A DNA stretch of 64,000 nt from Mytilinidion resinicola (GCF_010093595.1 NW_022985441.1:1881162-1945161); one strand, 5' to 3'. Shown: positions 43,166-54,831, counted from the first letter of the stretch. Numbers and translations are program-made. The notes: a model not told the origin generated them from the sequence alone.

Positions 43166-46100
43166 CTAAGCCGAAGCTTCGCCGTTGACGGCAGGTCTGC
43201 CACCACCGACAAGCTCGAGAATCTTGCCGGCGACGGCAGCTGGGTAGCCGCGCGAGAGGCCCTCATTGACAACGGCCATGGCGCTGTTGCGGTCCTCGAC
43301 GGCCATGAAGGCGCGGGTCATCGCTTCGTATGTGCTGGGTTCGCGCTTGTCGACCGACACGTTGTCGTAAATGGCCTTGGCCTTCTCGATGTTCTTGGTC
43401 AGAGCCCATCCGTGGATCAAAGAATTGGCGATGTAAGGGGTCATGTCGACACCTCGGCGCCTCATATCTTGAAGGATATTCTCAGTGTCGGCGATCTGGT
43501 GGTTGGCGACCATGGCCTCGAAGAGAGCTTGGTAGAGGCAGGCCTGGGGACGGATACGGTGGTCGGCAAGGACGGTGTCGAAGAGTTTCCTGGCACCGGC
43601 CATATCGTGTAGAACGCATCCCTTGGCATGAATCAAAGAGGCGTAGTGGACGGCTTCTGGAATACCGCCAGACTGCCGGATCTGAGCAAGAACAGTCTCA
43701 GCAGCTTCCATATCCACAGGCTCGAGGGTAGCGTGGGTGTCGATGAGGAGCTTGTAAGTGTGGGTCGTCGGCTCGATCTTCTTAGATCGCATGCGTTCGT
43801 AGTAGGCGAGGACCTTGCCACGATCACGCTTGGTGGTGAGGAAGAATTGCATCAAGCTGTGGTATGGCGCTGGCCTAGGCTTGTAGTTGGGCATGCCCTC
43901 CATCTCTTCGAAGAGTTCCTCGGCAAACTTCTCGTCGCTTACACGACAGAGAGCATTGACGATAGTCCCATAAGTGACACTGGTTGGGCGAATGCCAAGG
44001 TTGCGCATTTCCGAGAAGTAGAAGAGGCAGTCATCGATACGTCGTGCCTTGCCAAGCTTGCCAATCAAGGCGTTGTACAAGAAAGAAGACGGTTCAACAC
44101 CCTCGGTTTTAGCGCGGAGGAAGATCTTGACAGCTTCCGTAGCCTCATCAAAGGTCTTGGTGGATTCTTTGAGAGTCGTGATGTATAGTCCGAAGGTGTT
44201 GGCAGAAGGCGCTGCACCCATATCAAGCAAGTCCTGGTGGTATTGAGCAGCAAGACCACGTTGTCCGGTAGTCAAGCAAGCAGCAACCATGGCATCCAAG
44301 ATGGTAACCCAACCGTATCTCACGATTCGATATTGAGGAAGTAGAGGAACATCTTGCTTGGCAAGGGCCAGAATATCGTGAGCGAGATTGAGACGGTCTT
44401 CCTTAGCAGCAGCAGTGATGAGTTTGGCGTATGTGAAGAATCGAGGATGTCTACCGGCGCGGCGCATATTCTTGAACTTCATCAAAGCTTCGTTTAGGTG
44501 TGAAGATGATCGACCGTGAGTCTTTTCGAGCAAGTCAGTGACGGCAACGGATCCCTTGTTGTCAGTAGTAGCAGCATATGGATCAAATGAGTCTTCATAA
44601 GCGGGAGTTGCTGGGATTTGTGCCGGTTGAGCGAAGTCCGAATACTGGGCTGGTGCGTAGACGGGTTCTGATGCAGGATGCTTGTAGCTGTACCATCGAT
44701 GCTGGAGGTCTGGACGATCGAGCTTCACGAGAACCTGCTCCACCAGAGACGAAGTCAACTGCTCAGTAGGTGTTCCACTAGAGGCGAGAACGTCCACCAG
44801 ATGAGCAAAGCGTGCTACGTGACCGGCATCAATAATGGAGATGTTGAGAATCATTCCAGATTGGACCTGCATGAGAAGCGTCAAATCTTTCCAATGGAGC
44901 TGAGCAATCTCTTCGGGACCCATTCCGGCGAGGAGATGAGCAGCAACTGGCGTGACGAGACCGCCATTTTCGATCATGGTCCACATGAGTTCCATGGTGG
45001 CCCGCACAGGGAGGAAGATAGCTCGCTTTTCCATAAATTGGCCAATGACTTCAACGGCTTCGTCAATTTGCTCAACGATCTCCATCTTCGCTTGATTAGA
45101 CTGGTTCTGGGAGTCTCGGATGCGTGAGAACATCTGTCGGCTCTGGCGGAGACCTTGTTCGGACTGACCACTGCCAATAAGACCAATGGTGTGCATGGTG
45201 GTGAACTCGATGAACTGAGGCTTGGTGATGGAGAACTCCAAGAGCTTCCAGAACGACTCTGCAGCTTCGATGTTGCCGTTACGGACGTGCATGGCGCCCA
45301 TAGCCATAGCTACACGGGATAAGTCAGTGTTCTCGGGAAGCTCCTGGAAGGCCTTCGTGGCAATATCAATGTTGTTGGTGTCGGCAGCACGGATGCTGAT
45401 GGCGGCCATAGCGATAACCCGGGCTTCAGGACTCAGCTTTTCAGCGTGAGCCAAAGCCTCCTCGAAAGACAGGTTCTTCACAGCTTCTGGGACGAAGGCC
45501 TTCAGACCCACAAGGTCTCGTAGGGGTGTCGCCTCTGAAGGATCCAACAAAGCTTCTTCTATCTTGGATAAGAACTTTTGACCTCCTTCGGTTCTGCCGC
45601 AAATGACATAAGCTTTGATCAAAGAGGCGTATACGTCGTTGTCCTTGCGAGATAAGGAGATGTCTCCATTATCGCTCGCAATTGCCAAGGCCTTGTACTC
45701 GTCGTAGCACTCAACCGCGCTCCTAAGATCGCCGCTCTTTCCGAATGCGTGGATCATGGGAACGAACATGTCAGCACACGGGGTAACATTTCTGCTTTCC
45801 ATATGCGCAAAGATTCTGACCATATCCTCAACACGTTCGGACTCGGCGCAAGCTGACACTAGCACTCTGTACGTCATCTCGGTGAAGGAACGCGACAACT
45901 TGTTGGCAGTTGCAACGTCGAACAGCTTCACGGCGTAGTTCAGAGAGTCGTCCTCGCCCAAGATGTCGTATTCAGTCGCGTTGGAGTGAAGCATGAATTG
46001 ACCCTCCTCTTCCATACCACCATATCTGGTCCTCTTTTCTTCCAATTCTTGCTTCATAGCCATCACCTCCAAAGACCTGATAGATAGAATTTCAATCAAG

Positions 46101-47035
46101 GTAGAGTATGTGACGGTATCGGGAGAGACTCCGCGACGGAGCATGTTCGAGTAGACATCGAGAGCTTTGGGAACAACCTGGTGCTTTGACTTGGGAAGCT
46201 TAATGGCAGCCGAGAGAAGCGCATTGTAAGCGGATGTCGACGGCTTCACGCCAGTGCGGAGCATCGACTCGAAAACAACTGGAATTTCTGCATAGTGGTG
46301 GCCTTCGGCGAGCTTGTTGAGCTGCTCGGTGTAAACATCGACTTCCGAAACGCTAGTAGCCAGGCTTGAAGCAGTGCGGCTCAGGGGTAGAGAGGAGGCG
46401 ACCTCGGAATCGACCTCGGAATCGACAGCGGGGGACTTCGAAACGGTCTCCTCGCTCACGGAGCTCTCTTCTTCGAATGGCTTGGGCGAGGCATCTTGTT
46501 TGGCCTTCGCCACCTCCTTTGCAAGATTCTCGTCAATCTGCGCAAGAGCAAAATCCTCCGCCTTTGCATCGCTAGCAACCTTCCTAAAGTCGTCTACAGT
46601 GCTTGTGCTGTATGCGCGGCTAACGCCGGCCCGAGCGGGGAGAGGCTCAGCGACATCTTCGACGGCAACGCTGTCATTCGCGCCGGCCTTGGTCTCTGGC
46701 GTGGCTGCCGGGGGCTTCCATTCGATCCGCTTGCGAAACTGGAACTGTTCCCACTCCTTCTCTTCAACTTTCTGGTGTTTCTGCCATGCGGCATAGTAGG
46801 CTGCTAGACCGGAGTCGGCCTGGGAATTCGCCGACTTGACACCATTGTTCGCGTGGACCGAATTCGGCGCGAAAGCAGTGTGAGTTCGAACCGAGACGGG
46901 CTTTCCGAAGCGGTCCTGGAGGTTCGAGCTGAAGGGCCCGTTCTGCGAGGTGTAGGCAACGAGGGATTGAGGTGTACCGTGGGTGAAACTCTTGACGAGA
47001 TTCTGGCGCGCGAGAGCGAAGCTCTTAAATACCAT
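43166..47035 (-). CDS. Large mitochondrial pentatricopeptide-repeat protein (CYA-5-like)
   Basis: Intronless, 1289 aa. The N-terminus is basic and hydroxylated without acids (MVFKSFALARQNLVKSFTHG), as in a mitochondrial import signal. Repeats of the PPR type run from about residue 245 to the end: GVKPSTSAYNALLSAA, GVSPDTVTYSTLIEI, NVTPCADMFVPMIHAF, GVEPSSFLYNALIGKLGKA, GIRPTSVTYGTIVNALC, KIEPTTHTYKLLIDTHA. Such proteins bind mitochondrial RNA and control its stability or translation. Size and layout resemble Neurospora CYA-5, needed for cytochrome oxidase; that specific match is from memory of the family and less certain than the PPR call. No stops or shifts over 3.87 kb. Confidence 0.9.
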   Translation of the reverse strand: MVFKSFALARQNLVKSFTHGTPQSLVAYTSQNGPFSSNLQDRFGKPVSVRTHTAFAPNSVHANNGVKSANSQADSGLAAYYAAWQKHQKVEEKEWEQFQFRKRIEWKPPAATPETKAGANDSVAVEDVAEPLPARAGVSRAYSTSTVDDFRKVASDAKAEDFALAQIDENLAKEVAKAKQDASPKPFEEESSVSEETVSKSPAVDSEVDSEVASSLPLSRTASSLATSVSEVDVYTEQLNKLAEGHHYAEIPVVFESMLRTGVKPSTSAYNALLSAAIKLPKSKHQVVPKALDVYSNMLRRGVSPDTVTYSTLIEILSIRSLEVMAMKQELEEKRTRYGGMEEEGQFMLHSNATEYDILGEDDSLNYAVKLFDVATANKLSRSFTEMTYRVLVSACAESERVEDMVRIFAHMESRNVTPCADMFVPMIHAFGKSGDLRSAVECYDEYKALAIASDNGDISLSRKDNDVYASLIKAYVICGRTEGGQKFLSKIEEALLDPSEATPLRDLVGLKAFVPEAVKNLSFEEALAHAEKLSPEARVIAMAAISIRAADTNNIDIATKAFQELPENTDLSRVAMAMGAMHVRNGNIEAAESFWKLLEFSITKPQFIEFTTMHTIGLIGSGQSEQGLRQSRQMFSRIRDSQNQSNQAKMEIVEQIDEAVEVIGQFMEKRAIFLPVRATMELMWTMIENGGLVTPVAAHLLAGMGPEEIAQLHWKDLTLLMQVQSGMILNISIIDAGHVARFAHLVDVLASSGTPTEQLTSSLVEQVLVKLDRPDLQHRWYSYKHPASEPVYAPAQYSDFAQPAQIPATPAYEDSFDPYAATTDNKGSVAVTDLLEKTHGRSSSHLNEALMKFKNMRRAGRHPRFFTYAKLITAAAKEDRLNLAHDILALAKQDVPLLPQYRIVRYGWVTILDAMVAACLTTGQRGLAAQYHQDLLDMGAAPSANTFGLYITTLKESTKTFDEATEAVKIFLRAKTEGVEPSSFLYNALIGKLGKARRIDDCLFYFSEMRNLGIRPTSVTYGTIVNALCRVSDEKFAEELFEEMEGMPNYKPRPAPYHSLMQFFLTTKRDRGKVLAYYERMRSKKIEPTTHTYKLLIDTHATLEPVDMEAAETVLAQIRQSGGIPEAVHYASLIHAKGCVLHDMAGARKLFDTVLADHRIRPQACLYQALFEAMVANHQIADTENILQDMRRRGVDMTPYIANSLIHGWALTKNIEKAKAIYDNVSVDKREPSTYEAMTRAFMAVEDRNSAMAVVNEGLSRGYPAAVAGKILELVGGGRPAVNGEASA

Positions 47036-48375
47036 TTAGGAGACGGAGGAACCCTTCAACTTGGAAGGGTGAGACTGCAAGGGATTAGCACGTGCACTCG
47101 AGCTTGACGAGAGGGAAGTCCGGTGGGGTCGTACTATTATTCTCAAGGCGCGACGTTGATGCAGGTTCATTTGACGACAAGGCCGTCAAAGAACGCGCTG
47201 AAGGGGGTATATGTGAAGGGGTTGGGGGTATGGGGCAGGCGGCGAGGGTGGCAGTAAGGAACACCAAGCAAAGTCAAGCGTGCCGAGTCTAACGAGAAGC
47301 GCGAAAATTAAGAGAGTACAGTGAAGGATGGCAGAGCTGGCCTGAAGACAGGTAGACAGCTTGCAGGCTGGGTGATGAAAAGGAAAGGTGTGTGGTGGTG
47401 ACGACTGCTGGTGCCGCGTCGCTGAGAAAGTAGTCCCGAATTCTTCCTTGCGTCTAACTTCGTTTGGGATACGATGACACGTGCACCAGGGGGCTTTACC
47501 AAGCGGCCAGGCCGAAGACGCATAATTTGGAGCCGTGAGAAAGTAGCTCTGCGCAGTGTAGCCAGTCCGGAGAGCCTGGCATCGTGAATTCGAGACACCA
47601 GAGGCATTCCAGCGTCAAGTGGCACGATCTCACGTCGCGAAGGGCGGAAGTAAGACTCAACCTTCCCGACGCGACCCATGGTTCGGACAGACAGCTAGTT
47701 AGGTGTATCAAGAGCTCCGTTCCATGGTAGATGTCGAAGCTGGATGCTCGTCCCTTCGCTCTGCGCACATTAAAGCCCGCGAGGCATTCCCATGGCTAAA
47801 CTGTCGAGTTATGAGCGACCGTGTGGCTTCGCGCTCGAAATTCGCGCACAGGGGCGCAGCGGGGAGAGAAGGTCGGCGACGGCGAGGGAACGGCCTCCGA
47901 GAGCCCGTCCGCAGGCCCTGACACGCCTGAGTCACCGACGCGATTCCAAGCACGAGTATTCTGCGGAAGAGCTGCTGCACCCCGCCCCAGGAGCTCGTCT
48001 TTGAGCCTGGTGGGCCGCCTGCCTGCCTGCTTGGTGGCCCTCATCCATCTGACGCGGCATCCAACGGCCTTCCCCGTCCAATGCGCGAGCTGTCAACTGC
48101 CTGCCAACTGCTTGCCAACGGCCACAAAGGCGTGTCCAGCCCTGCGTCCCAGCCCCACGGCTCCAGTGACGCGAACAGGAGCCAGCCCGGACAAGAGTGA
48201 CAAGCTTCCCCACGTCCCAGGGCCGACAGGACGGAGGCCACTCACCATAAGCTGAGGTCACAAGAGCCCGCCAGCTTTTCCCGCCCTACTTCAATCAGGT
48301 ATCGCCGGTGAGAAGTGGCTCCCACAATCTGCCGCTCGCGAAGATCGATCCCCATATCCCACCTCATCGTCTGCC
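47036..48375. other. Divergent intergenic region (PPR / ERG8)
   Basis: 1.3 kb. Chance open frames in GC-rich sequence on both strands; no domain. It must hold both promoters. Confidence 0.5.
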
Positions 48376-50175
48376 ATGGCTGCCGTGCTCTCCCGGAAGG
48401 CTGTGTCTGCGCCCGGCAAGGTCCTGCTGGCTGGAGGCTATCTCGTGCTGGACCGCGAGCACACGGGGCTCGTCTTTGGCCTGGACGCCCGCATCCACGT
48501 CCACATCGAGCCGTTGCAGACCAGCCAGGGCGTCGTGCTCTCTGAGATCATTGTCAAGTCGCCGCAGTTCCTCGAGGCCAATTGGGAGTATGGCTATCGA
48601 CTGACCGAGGGCGAGGGCGGCATTGCCGTCACTCAGCTCAGAGTGTGAGTAATTTGTCATCTCCTTCTCCAGGCATTCTCCTCGGTCTGTTGAGCATTGT
48701 CTCACATGCTTGCATCCGCCTTGGCAGGTACGAGCACCATGACAGAACGACTGAGGAACTATGTTTCGAGAAGCATTGTTATGAATGCATTCTTAAGTTA
48801 ATATGCCATTGAATTCAAGCTTTGTTGTTTCAATGCTCTCGGTTTCAATGCTCTCGGTTTCAATGCTCTCGGTTTCAATGCTTTCTATTCTATGTATCGT
48901 TTCTGCAGTCGCACTTAACCACGTGCTTTCAAGTCAGCTCTATCAGCGTTCAGTTCTGCCTCTCTAAACTTTCTTTTCTTTTTCTCCGCGTATTAAAGCT
49001 TGCATCACCACTTTCTTGGATATGATTGAACGTTCTTACTGTCAGCGCTCATACATGACAGCTCCGCAGACGACCCCCTGCTCCGGAACGCATTCGTTGA
49101 AACCGCCCTCAGCTACGCCCTAACCTACATCTCGTCATCAGTACCACACCACCTCATCCAGCCCGCGTCAATTTCGATAATAGCAGACACGGACTACTAC
49201 TCGCAACCTGCCAAACGCTCTGTGTCCAGCTCCCGCTTCCTCAACTTCGATGTGCCTCTCTGGGACGCCCACAAGACCGGCCTCGGATCCTCTGCAGCCC
49301 TCGTGACTGCCTTCACAGGGGCTCTTTTGGCCCACTACCTCCCCAAATCCCAATTCGATCTGACCACCGACACGGGACGCCAACGACTCCACAACCTCTC
49401 ACAAGCAGCCCATTGTGCCGCCCAAGGCAAAGTCGGCTCTGGGTTCGATGTCGCATCCGCAGTATATGGATCCTGCCTCTACAAGCGCTTCTCTCCTTCC
49501 GTACTCCAATCCCACGGCGAGCCCGGCACTCTTCTCTTCAGCAAAAAACTGAAGTCCCTTGTCGAGGAAACCAGCGTGAAGTGGGACACGGAGATCGTGA
49601 AGTCCGCCGTCGACATCCCTAAGGGATTGAGGCTAGTTATGTGCGACGTCGACTGTGGCTCCAAGACGCCCGGCATGGTGAAGAAAGTGCTGCAGTGGCG
49701 GAAGGAGAAGCCTGAAGAAGCTGGGAAGATATGGGGCGAGCTTCAGAAGCGAAATGACGGATTGGCAGCTGAATTGGTGCGATTATCAAAATCGAACTCG
49801 ACCGAGTATGCCGAGCTTCGCGAATGTATTGCCAAGATTCGAGCGCTTATCCGCGAGATGTCGGAGGCGTCTGGCGTGCCGATTGAGCCGGAAGAGCAGA
49901 CGCAGTTGCTGGATACTTGCTCGAGGATTCCCGGGGTAGTTGGAGGCGTGGTCCCAGGAGCTGGTGGTTATGATGCTGTTTCTCTGCTTGTCGAGAACAA
50001 GCCTGATGTTATTGAGAGCATTAAAAAGGCACTGGCGGACTGGAAAGTCAACGAGAAAGTAGACACGGGCGCCGTGACGATCGGTAAGGTCAGCATGCTT
50101 GATGTGAGGGAGGAGATGGAAGGGGTAAGATTAGAGGATCCGGCCATATATGGGGAATGGGTTGAGGGGCATTAA
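48376..50175 (+). CDS. ERG8: Phosphomevalonate kinase
   Basis: Mevalonate-pathway enzyme that phosphorylates 5-phosphomevalonate for sterol synthesis. Exons 48376-48644 and 49062-50175 give 460 aa. GHMP-kinase blocks: VSAPGKVLLAGGYLVLDREH (N-terminal substrate region), KTGLGSSAALVTAFTGALLA (ATP loop PxxxGLGSSAA), GKVGSGFDVASAVYGS, and C-terminal GVVGGVVPGAGGYDAVSLLV (GAGGYD motif). The split codon GT|C joins QLRV to SADDPLLRNAF, typical of Erg8. The 417-nt intron is unusually long for this window and contains a 15-bp tandem repeat. Confidence 0.95.
48828..48886. repeat. 15-bp tandem repeat in ERG8 intron
   Basis: About four copies of TTTCAATGCTCTCGG (last one diverging to TTTCAATGCTTTC). Sits inside the long ERG8 intron. 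Confidence 0.85.
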
Positions 50176-51189
50176 GACGGCATGACTTCTGGCTTTTGCA
50201 ATTGGGGGTTTTAGAAATGATTGAAGCTAAATATCCTGGAGTTCTAAGGACAGCCTTCAACAGGTTTGGGGTTTGTCGAAAGTGCGAGTGAGCCTCACGC
50301 ACGTTCGTGGCGAATAGAGATCGTTGTAGTCCATTCCAAGAATCAGGGTTCTTGAAAGAAACGCAATCCCACCGCGAGATATCGTGATGCATCAACAGAT
50401 CAAGTCCATCCCTTGACATACAAAACTAGCAATCTCCAGATCAAGGGAGTCGAGGATTGGGTGTAACGACCTCTCCGCTTACTCGTAGTCCCTAATCGTA
50501 GTCGGAACAGTGCGGCATTTAGTGATTCCAGACTATCCTGACGTCGATTCTACGTCTGCGCGCCGATTTCAGTGAATCTTGGAACCAAGAATGACGGACT
50601 GGACTCAATCCATTTGACAGCGATAACAATAGGGCTGTCAAAGCTTTGTTTAGATATTTGTCAAGCGATCGGGCCAGACTGCTCGCATGCAGGTATAGAA
50701 CGAAGAAGAAGCAGCGGACGCGGAGTAGACGCCGTCATGCAGGGGCGATAAGTAGGATCATGCTTCTCGCTCTGCGCGTCTTGAAATTGCAAGGGGAGCC
50801 TCGATGTCCTAAAGAAAAGGAGGTCGTTCCGTCGAAGGCAAAATATTCAGGGAGAAAAGAAGCAAAAGCGGCCAAAGCACTGCCGCGACCGTCCAAGCCT
50901 TGCCGTTTCCTTGTGGTGACATGTTCAACTAAGCCTTTCAGGCTCGCAAGGTGGTGTGGAGAAATCGCCCTAAGAACCCTGGGCCTGATTCCCGCGACAA
51001 ACCACCAATCCTCCATCCCATCTATGTGCAACATCCGCCAATTCACCCGATCTTCAACAACAAACACCACCGCCCGTTCTGAAGCCCGCCGCCCAGGACG
51101 TCCCGTCGTTCACACACCACCGTCCTCTCGTTTCCTGCGCATTCGCTCTCCCCGCAGTTCTTAACCCCCTCGTCTCCTCCAGCTGAGAA
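50176..51189. other. Intergenic
   Basis: ERG8 3' flank and 5' leader of the UBL gene. A long plus-strand frame at 50646-51164 lacks domains and ends in Ser/Arg-rich sequence; I regard it as chance. Confidence 0.45.
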
Positions 51190-52034
51190 ATGGCGACGTC
51201 GTCTGAGCAGCTCACAGTGACCGCGCCGAGCGCCAACCTGCCGGCGCAGCAATCTGTAGCGGAAGGGTCTGACGGTACTGCGCGAGGTACCACGCCAGTG
51301 GAGATGCGGACGCTGGCATCGGCGTTACAATCTACCGCCCAGCCCATATCCTCTGGTCCTCCTCAACTATCGCTACCACCGAAGGGAGAGTCGTCATTGT
51401 CGCAGGATATCGCGGAGGCAAGGTCGGAAGGGGCAACACCAACACAGAAGACTACAGCGCAGCCATCGTCATCGACAGCGCAGACCGCCGAAGCTCCTGC
51501 CCTTACAACCACCGTGACGAATGAGGGAATCGGGCCCAATACAGACAGCCCAGTCATAGCAGCGGCGACGAATCCAGATATCTCGGAAGGCCCAGTCATC
51601 ACAATAACACTGCTCCTCACAAACGGCGCAAGGCACCCGTACAGGGTGGATGGGAAATATCTGAAGAGGCGTAAGATCGCTGTGGAGGAGAATGATCCAC
51701 GTAATATTAGTGTTTACACGCTTAAAGAGCTGATATTGCGCGATTGGCGGTCAGGTATGATTGCACTGTGTGGTAGAGACGTTGCGTGGATAAAAGGGAG
51801 CTAATATGTGTCTTGGCTGTAGAATGGGAAGCGAAACCCTCGTCGCCGAGCTCGATACGGCTGATACACTTTGGGCGCATGTTGGATGATAAGGTGCCAC
51901 TCAAAGGTGAGCAGGAACTTCCCCTACATTGCCCCTGCTTGTCGTAGGAAGGTGTTTACGCAGACACCACCTCCGTCCTTCGATTCGTTTCCCCCAACAA
52001 ACAAGTCAGCCTCTGCAACACTTCGCATCCATAA
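51190..52034 (+). CDS. Ubiquitin-like (UBL3/MUB-type) domain protein, 3' end uncertain
   Basis: First exon 51190-51754: residues 1-135 are Ser/Thr/Ala/Gln-rich and disordered, then ITITLLLTNGARHPYRVDGK, YLKRRKIAVEENDPRNISVY, TLKELILRDW. After intron 51755-51822 the second exon gives EWEAKPSSPSSIRLIHFGRM and LDDKVPLKD. This is the UBL3-like ubiquitin fold found in membrane-anchored ubiquitin-like proteins and their fungal relatives. The last exon is unclear: splicing 51907-51963 leads to a stop at 52032-52034, but the expected continuation of the fold and any C-terminal Cys-x-x-x prenylation box are not seen. Role likely in ubiquitin-like sorting; inferred from the domain only. Confidence 0.65.
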
Positions 52035-52452
52035 CGTTGAATTCTTCCACTAAGCTTAGTTTTGAGCTCGCACGAGACTCTGCTATCACTACTGGACTCT
52101 TCTCAAGAGATTCGAAGGTTGTATTGCATTACTAGACTCTGTTGAGCATTTCTTTGGGGACACGCCTTAGCACACCGAGACGCTATAGAAGCTCCTATTT
52201 GCTAACACCACGCAGACTGCCGTTTCCAAACAGAATCGCCAAACGTGGTGCATATGACCATAAAGCCACAAGAAATCGTTGACGAAGAAGAAACAAGAAC
52301 GGGTAAGGGTGGCAGCCGCAGAGACGGCGACGACGAAACACACGCCGGATGTCGCTGTGTGATCCTATAACATTCGCCATACTTCACGAAGCCACTCTTC
52401 CCCGTTCTTTGTTATCTTTTTCTTTCCAGCGCTTACTCTCTTCCTTAGCAAC
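52035..52452. other. Intergenic
   Basis: No feature recognised; could contain the true 3' end of the UBL gene. Confidence 0.4.
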
Positions 52453-52650
52453 ATGATCCGCAAGTGGTTTAAAAAGCTCGGAACTTGGGTCCGCGAGCTT
52501 AAAGACAAACGCAAACGCCGTGATGATCGCCAGCCGCCTTCTCCTCGCGGTCGTTCTGAACCTCGCCAACGTCCGACTTCAGAGATCGCCGTTGCGCCTC
52601 CCTCGTATGATCCACTCCCGCGACCTGCTGGCCGGGCGAAAAGCCATTGA
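52453..52650 (+). CDS. Possible small basic protein, 65 aa
   Basis: ATG at 52453 opens a 65-codon frame: MIRKWFKKLGTWVRELKDKR, then KRRDDRQPPSPRGRSEPRQR and a short SYDPLPRP tail. The start is preceded by a pyrimidine-rich leader and the N-terminal half is amphipathic and strongly basic. No homologue is recognised. It may be a chance frame or part of a larger spliced gene. Confidence 0.3.
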   Translation: MIRKWFKKLGTWVRELKDKRKRRDDRQPPSPRGRSEPRQRPTSEIAVAPPSYDPLPRPAGRAKSH

Positions 52651-53226
52651 TCCGAGTCAGCGCCCCCATCCGCTCTCCTTCGCCGCTCTCATCCGTTCAC
52701 TCTTCCCGCCGTAGATATCCCCGGTTCTCCTCATGGAAGGCGTTCAGGCCCATCGTTTCCTGTCGTTTCCTGTATTTTTCCTTTCCAGTCGTCGTCTTCC
52801 CCGTGTGCATATGGACCGCAATACGGCAGTCGAAGCTACGAGCCTGTTTTTCTTTATATTCCTGTTGTGTGCTGTACATTAGGACTCGGTGTTTCTTTTG
52901 GCACTGAACTGGGTCATTGATATGGGTGCGTTGAATTGGGCGGGTCTGGATTGGTCTGCATAGATATGGTTAATGGAGTTGTTGATTTGGTCCGTTGGGA
53001 CTGTGATTTGAACCTTGTTTGGGTCTCTAGCGCTTAAGATGAAGTGATATCCGTCACCTTGTAGTCTAACATGGTCCCTCCCAAGCTTTAGGATGGAAGC
53101 GTAACCTAAGGTGTTTATTTATATAGACCCTGTCCGCTAGTTCCACCGGCTGACGCCGTGACGCAACCCCGCTGACACCGAATAAATCTTGGGACAGCTT
53201 CAACCCTCAACATCCACCAACCAAGA
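52651..53226. other. Intergenic
   Basis: 5' flank of the DUF92 gene; T-rich stretches, no gene. Confidence 0.5.
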
Positions 53227-54431
53227 ATGAAGCCCCTAATAGCAGTCCCAGCAACAATTGCGCTGCTATACCGCGCCTGGTCGCGGAACTCCCTCACACC
53301 AGTCGGACTCGTTGTCGCTGGCACTACTGCCGTCATCCACGCGATCCACCCTTGGAGCGTCTTCTTCGCACTGCTGGGCGTCTTCTTCCTCTCCGGAACC
53401 GCTGTGACCAAGGCAAGCTTTGGGGGGAGTCCCGCAATTCAGAAGCTATTCTAACAGTACTGCCAGGTGAAACATGATGTCAAAGCCCGCCTCACGCACT
53501 CCTCAACTGGCTCGCCAGGCGGCGAAGGCCCCCGAAACCACATCCAAGTGCTCGCGAACTCGCTCGTCGCGACGGTGCTCATAGCCCTGCACTCCTACGA
53601 CATCCTGACGGGCGATCGAACGCGCGCGTTTAGTCTTACGGATGAGGGATCGTGCTGGGGGCGCGCGAATGATGTGCTGGTGGTTGGGATCGTTGCGTGA
53701 GCTTACGGCCTGCGACCTCGAAGATACAGGATCGTTACTGACGAGGGACTGACAGGAACTACGCCGCTACGGCTTCTGATACATTCTCGTCGGAGCTGGG
53801 CATACTGTCGAAGAGCCCTCCTCGACTTATCACCGCCCCATGGCGCGTGGTCCCTCCTGGGACGAATGGCGGCGTTACGGTTACTGGCCTTGGCGCTGGG
53901 CTTTTGGGGTCCTTTATCGTTGCTGCGACTTCGACGCTGTTGATCCCGTTCTGCTCGACCTGGTCGATTGCTGATAAAGCCCAATATACGGCTGCTCTGA
54001 CTTTTGCGGGCTTCGCTGGAACGCTGCTGGACTCCCTCCTTGGAGCTCTCTTCCAGGCCAGCGTAGTAGACGTGCAATCTGGGAAGGTGGTCGAGGGCGC
54101 AGGGGGGAGGAAGGTCTTAGTCCACAGTGCTGGGTCGTTGCACATCAAGCAAGAAGCGAAACTGCGGAGCCGGGGGGATGCGGCTGCTGGTATTGCTAGA
54201 ACGTCAGCTTTGGAGGGACCTCCGAGTGCGTCGACTCGATCGAAATCTAGAGATGCGTCGGGAGAGGTAGCATTAGACGATTCGCATGATAGTAGACGGG
54301 TAGAGGTCGGACGTGATATTCTAGACAACAATGCTGTCAATTTATTGATGGCGGCGTTGGTGAGCGTGGGTTCTATGGTGGTGGCTTGTTCGTTATGGCG
54401 CCTTCCTGTTAGCAGTATTATTTCTCCTTGA
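53227..54431 (+). CDS. DUF92 / TMEM19 family membrane protein
   Basis: Exons 53227-53412, 53467-53696 and 53756-54431 give 363 aa with about six hydrophobic segments. Diagnostic motifs of the family: RAWSRNSLTPVGLVVAGTTA near the N-terminus, DTFSSELGILSKSPPRLIT, PWRVVPPGTNGGVTVTGLGA, and FAGTLLDSLLGALFQASVVD. Relatives include TMEM19 and plant phytyl-phosphate kinase VTE6, so an isoprenoid-phosphate role is possible but unproven. The first intron (53413-53466) must start with GC (AAG|GCAAGC; branch TTCTAAC; acceptor CCAG) to keep the frame. A polar insert (about residues 250-320) precedes the last membrane segment. Confidence 0.88.
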
Positions 54432-54831
54432 TAGATACATGAAAGGCCTAGTGTAGAGCTTGCATCTTTTGATTGAAGAAGCAGGCTGTATCTTAGCTCA
54501 GAGTTGGCGCATAGAAACTGTAGAAGTAATGGGTTACGATATCATACAATACTGAAAACACGATTATAGATTAGACTTCTGACTCTTCACCACCAGTACT
54601 CTTCTTCTACAAAATATTCGAACACACCCCGTCTCAACCCTCAATACCATTGTATGATCACGTGCGCCAAACTCCAACTAGCGCGCATTCGCGTTCCCTC
54701 GCAGCCTTGAGCTCACGACAGCTCCAACACCACAACCAAACACCAAACAACACCTCACCCTCACCGCCATCAAACATCTCAATAACACCAACCCCTAACC
54801 ACCGACACCAACCCCACCCCAACCACCCAAA
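54432..54831. other. Intergenic, UMP1 promoter
   Basis: The 100 bases before UMP1 are almost pure C/A with CCACC and CAACC repeats, a typical fungal leader. Nothing else seen. Confidence 0.5.

Noticed and set aside
50646..51164. Plus-strand 172-codon frame before the UBL gene
   Set aside because: Composition shifts to Ser/Arg/Thr at the end, no domain, and it overlaps the likely leader of the UBL gene.
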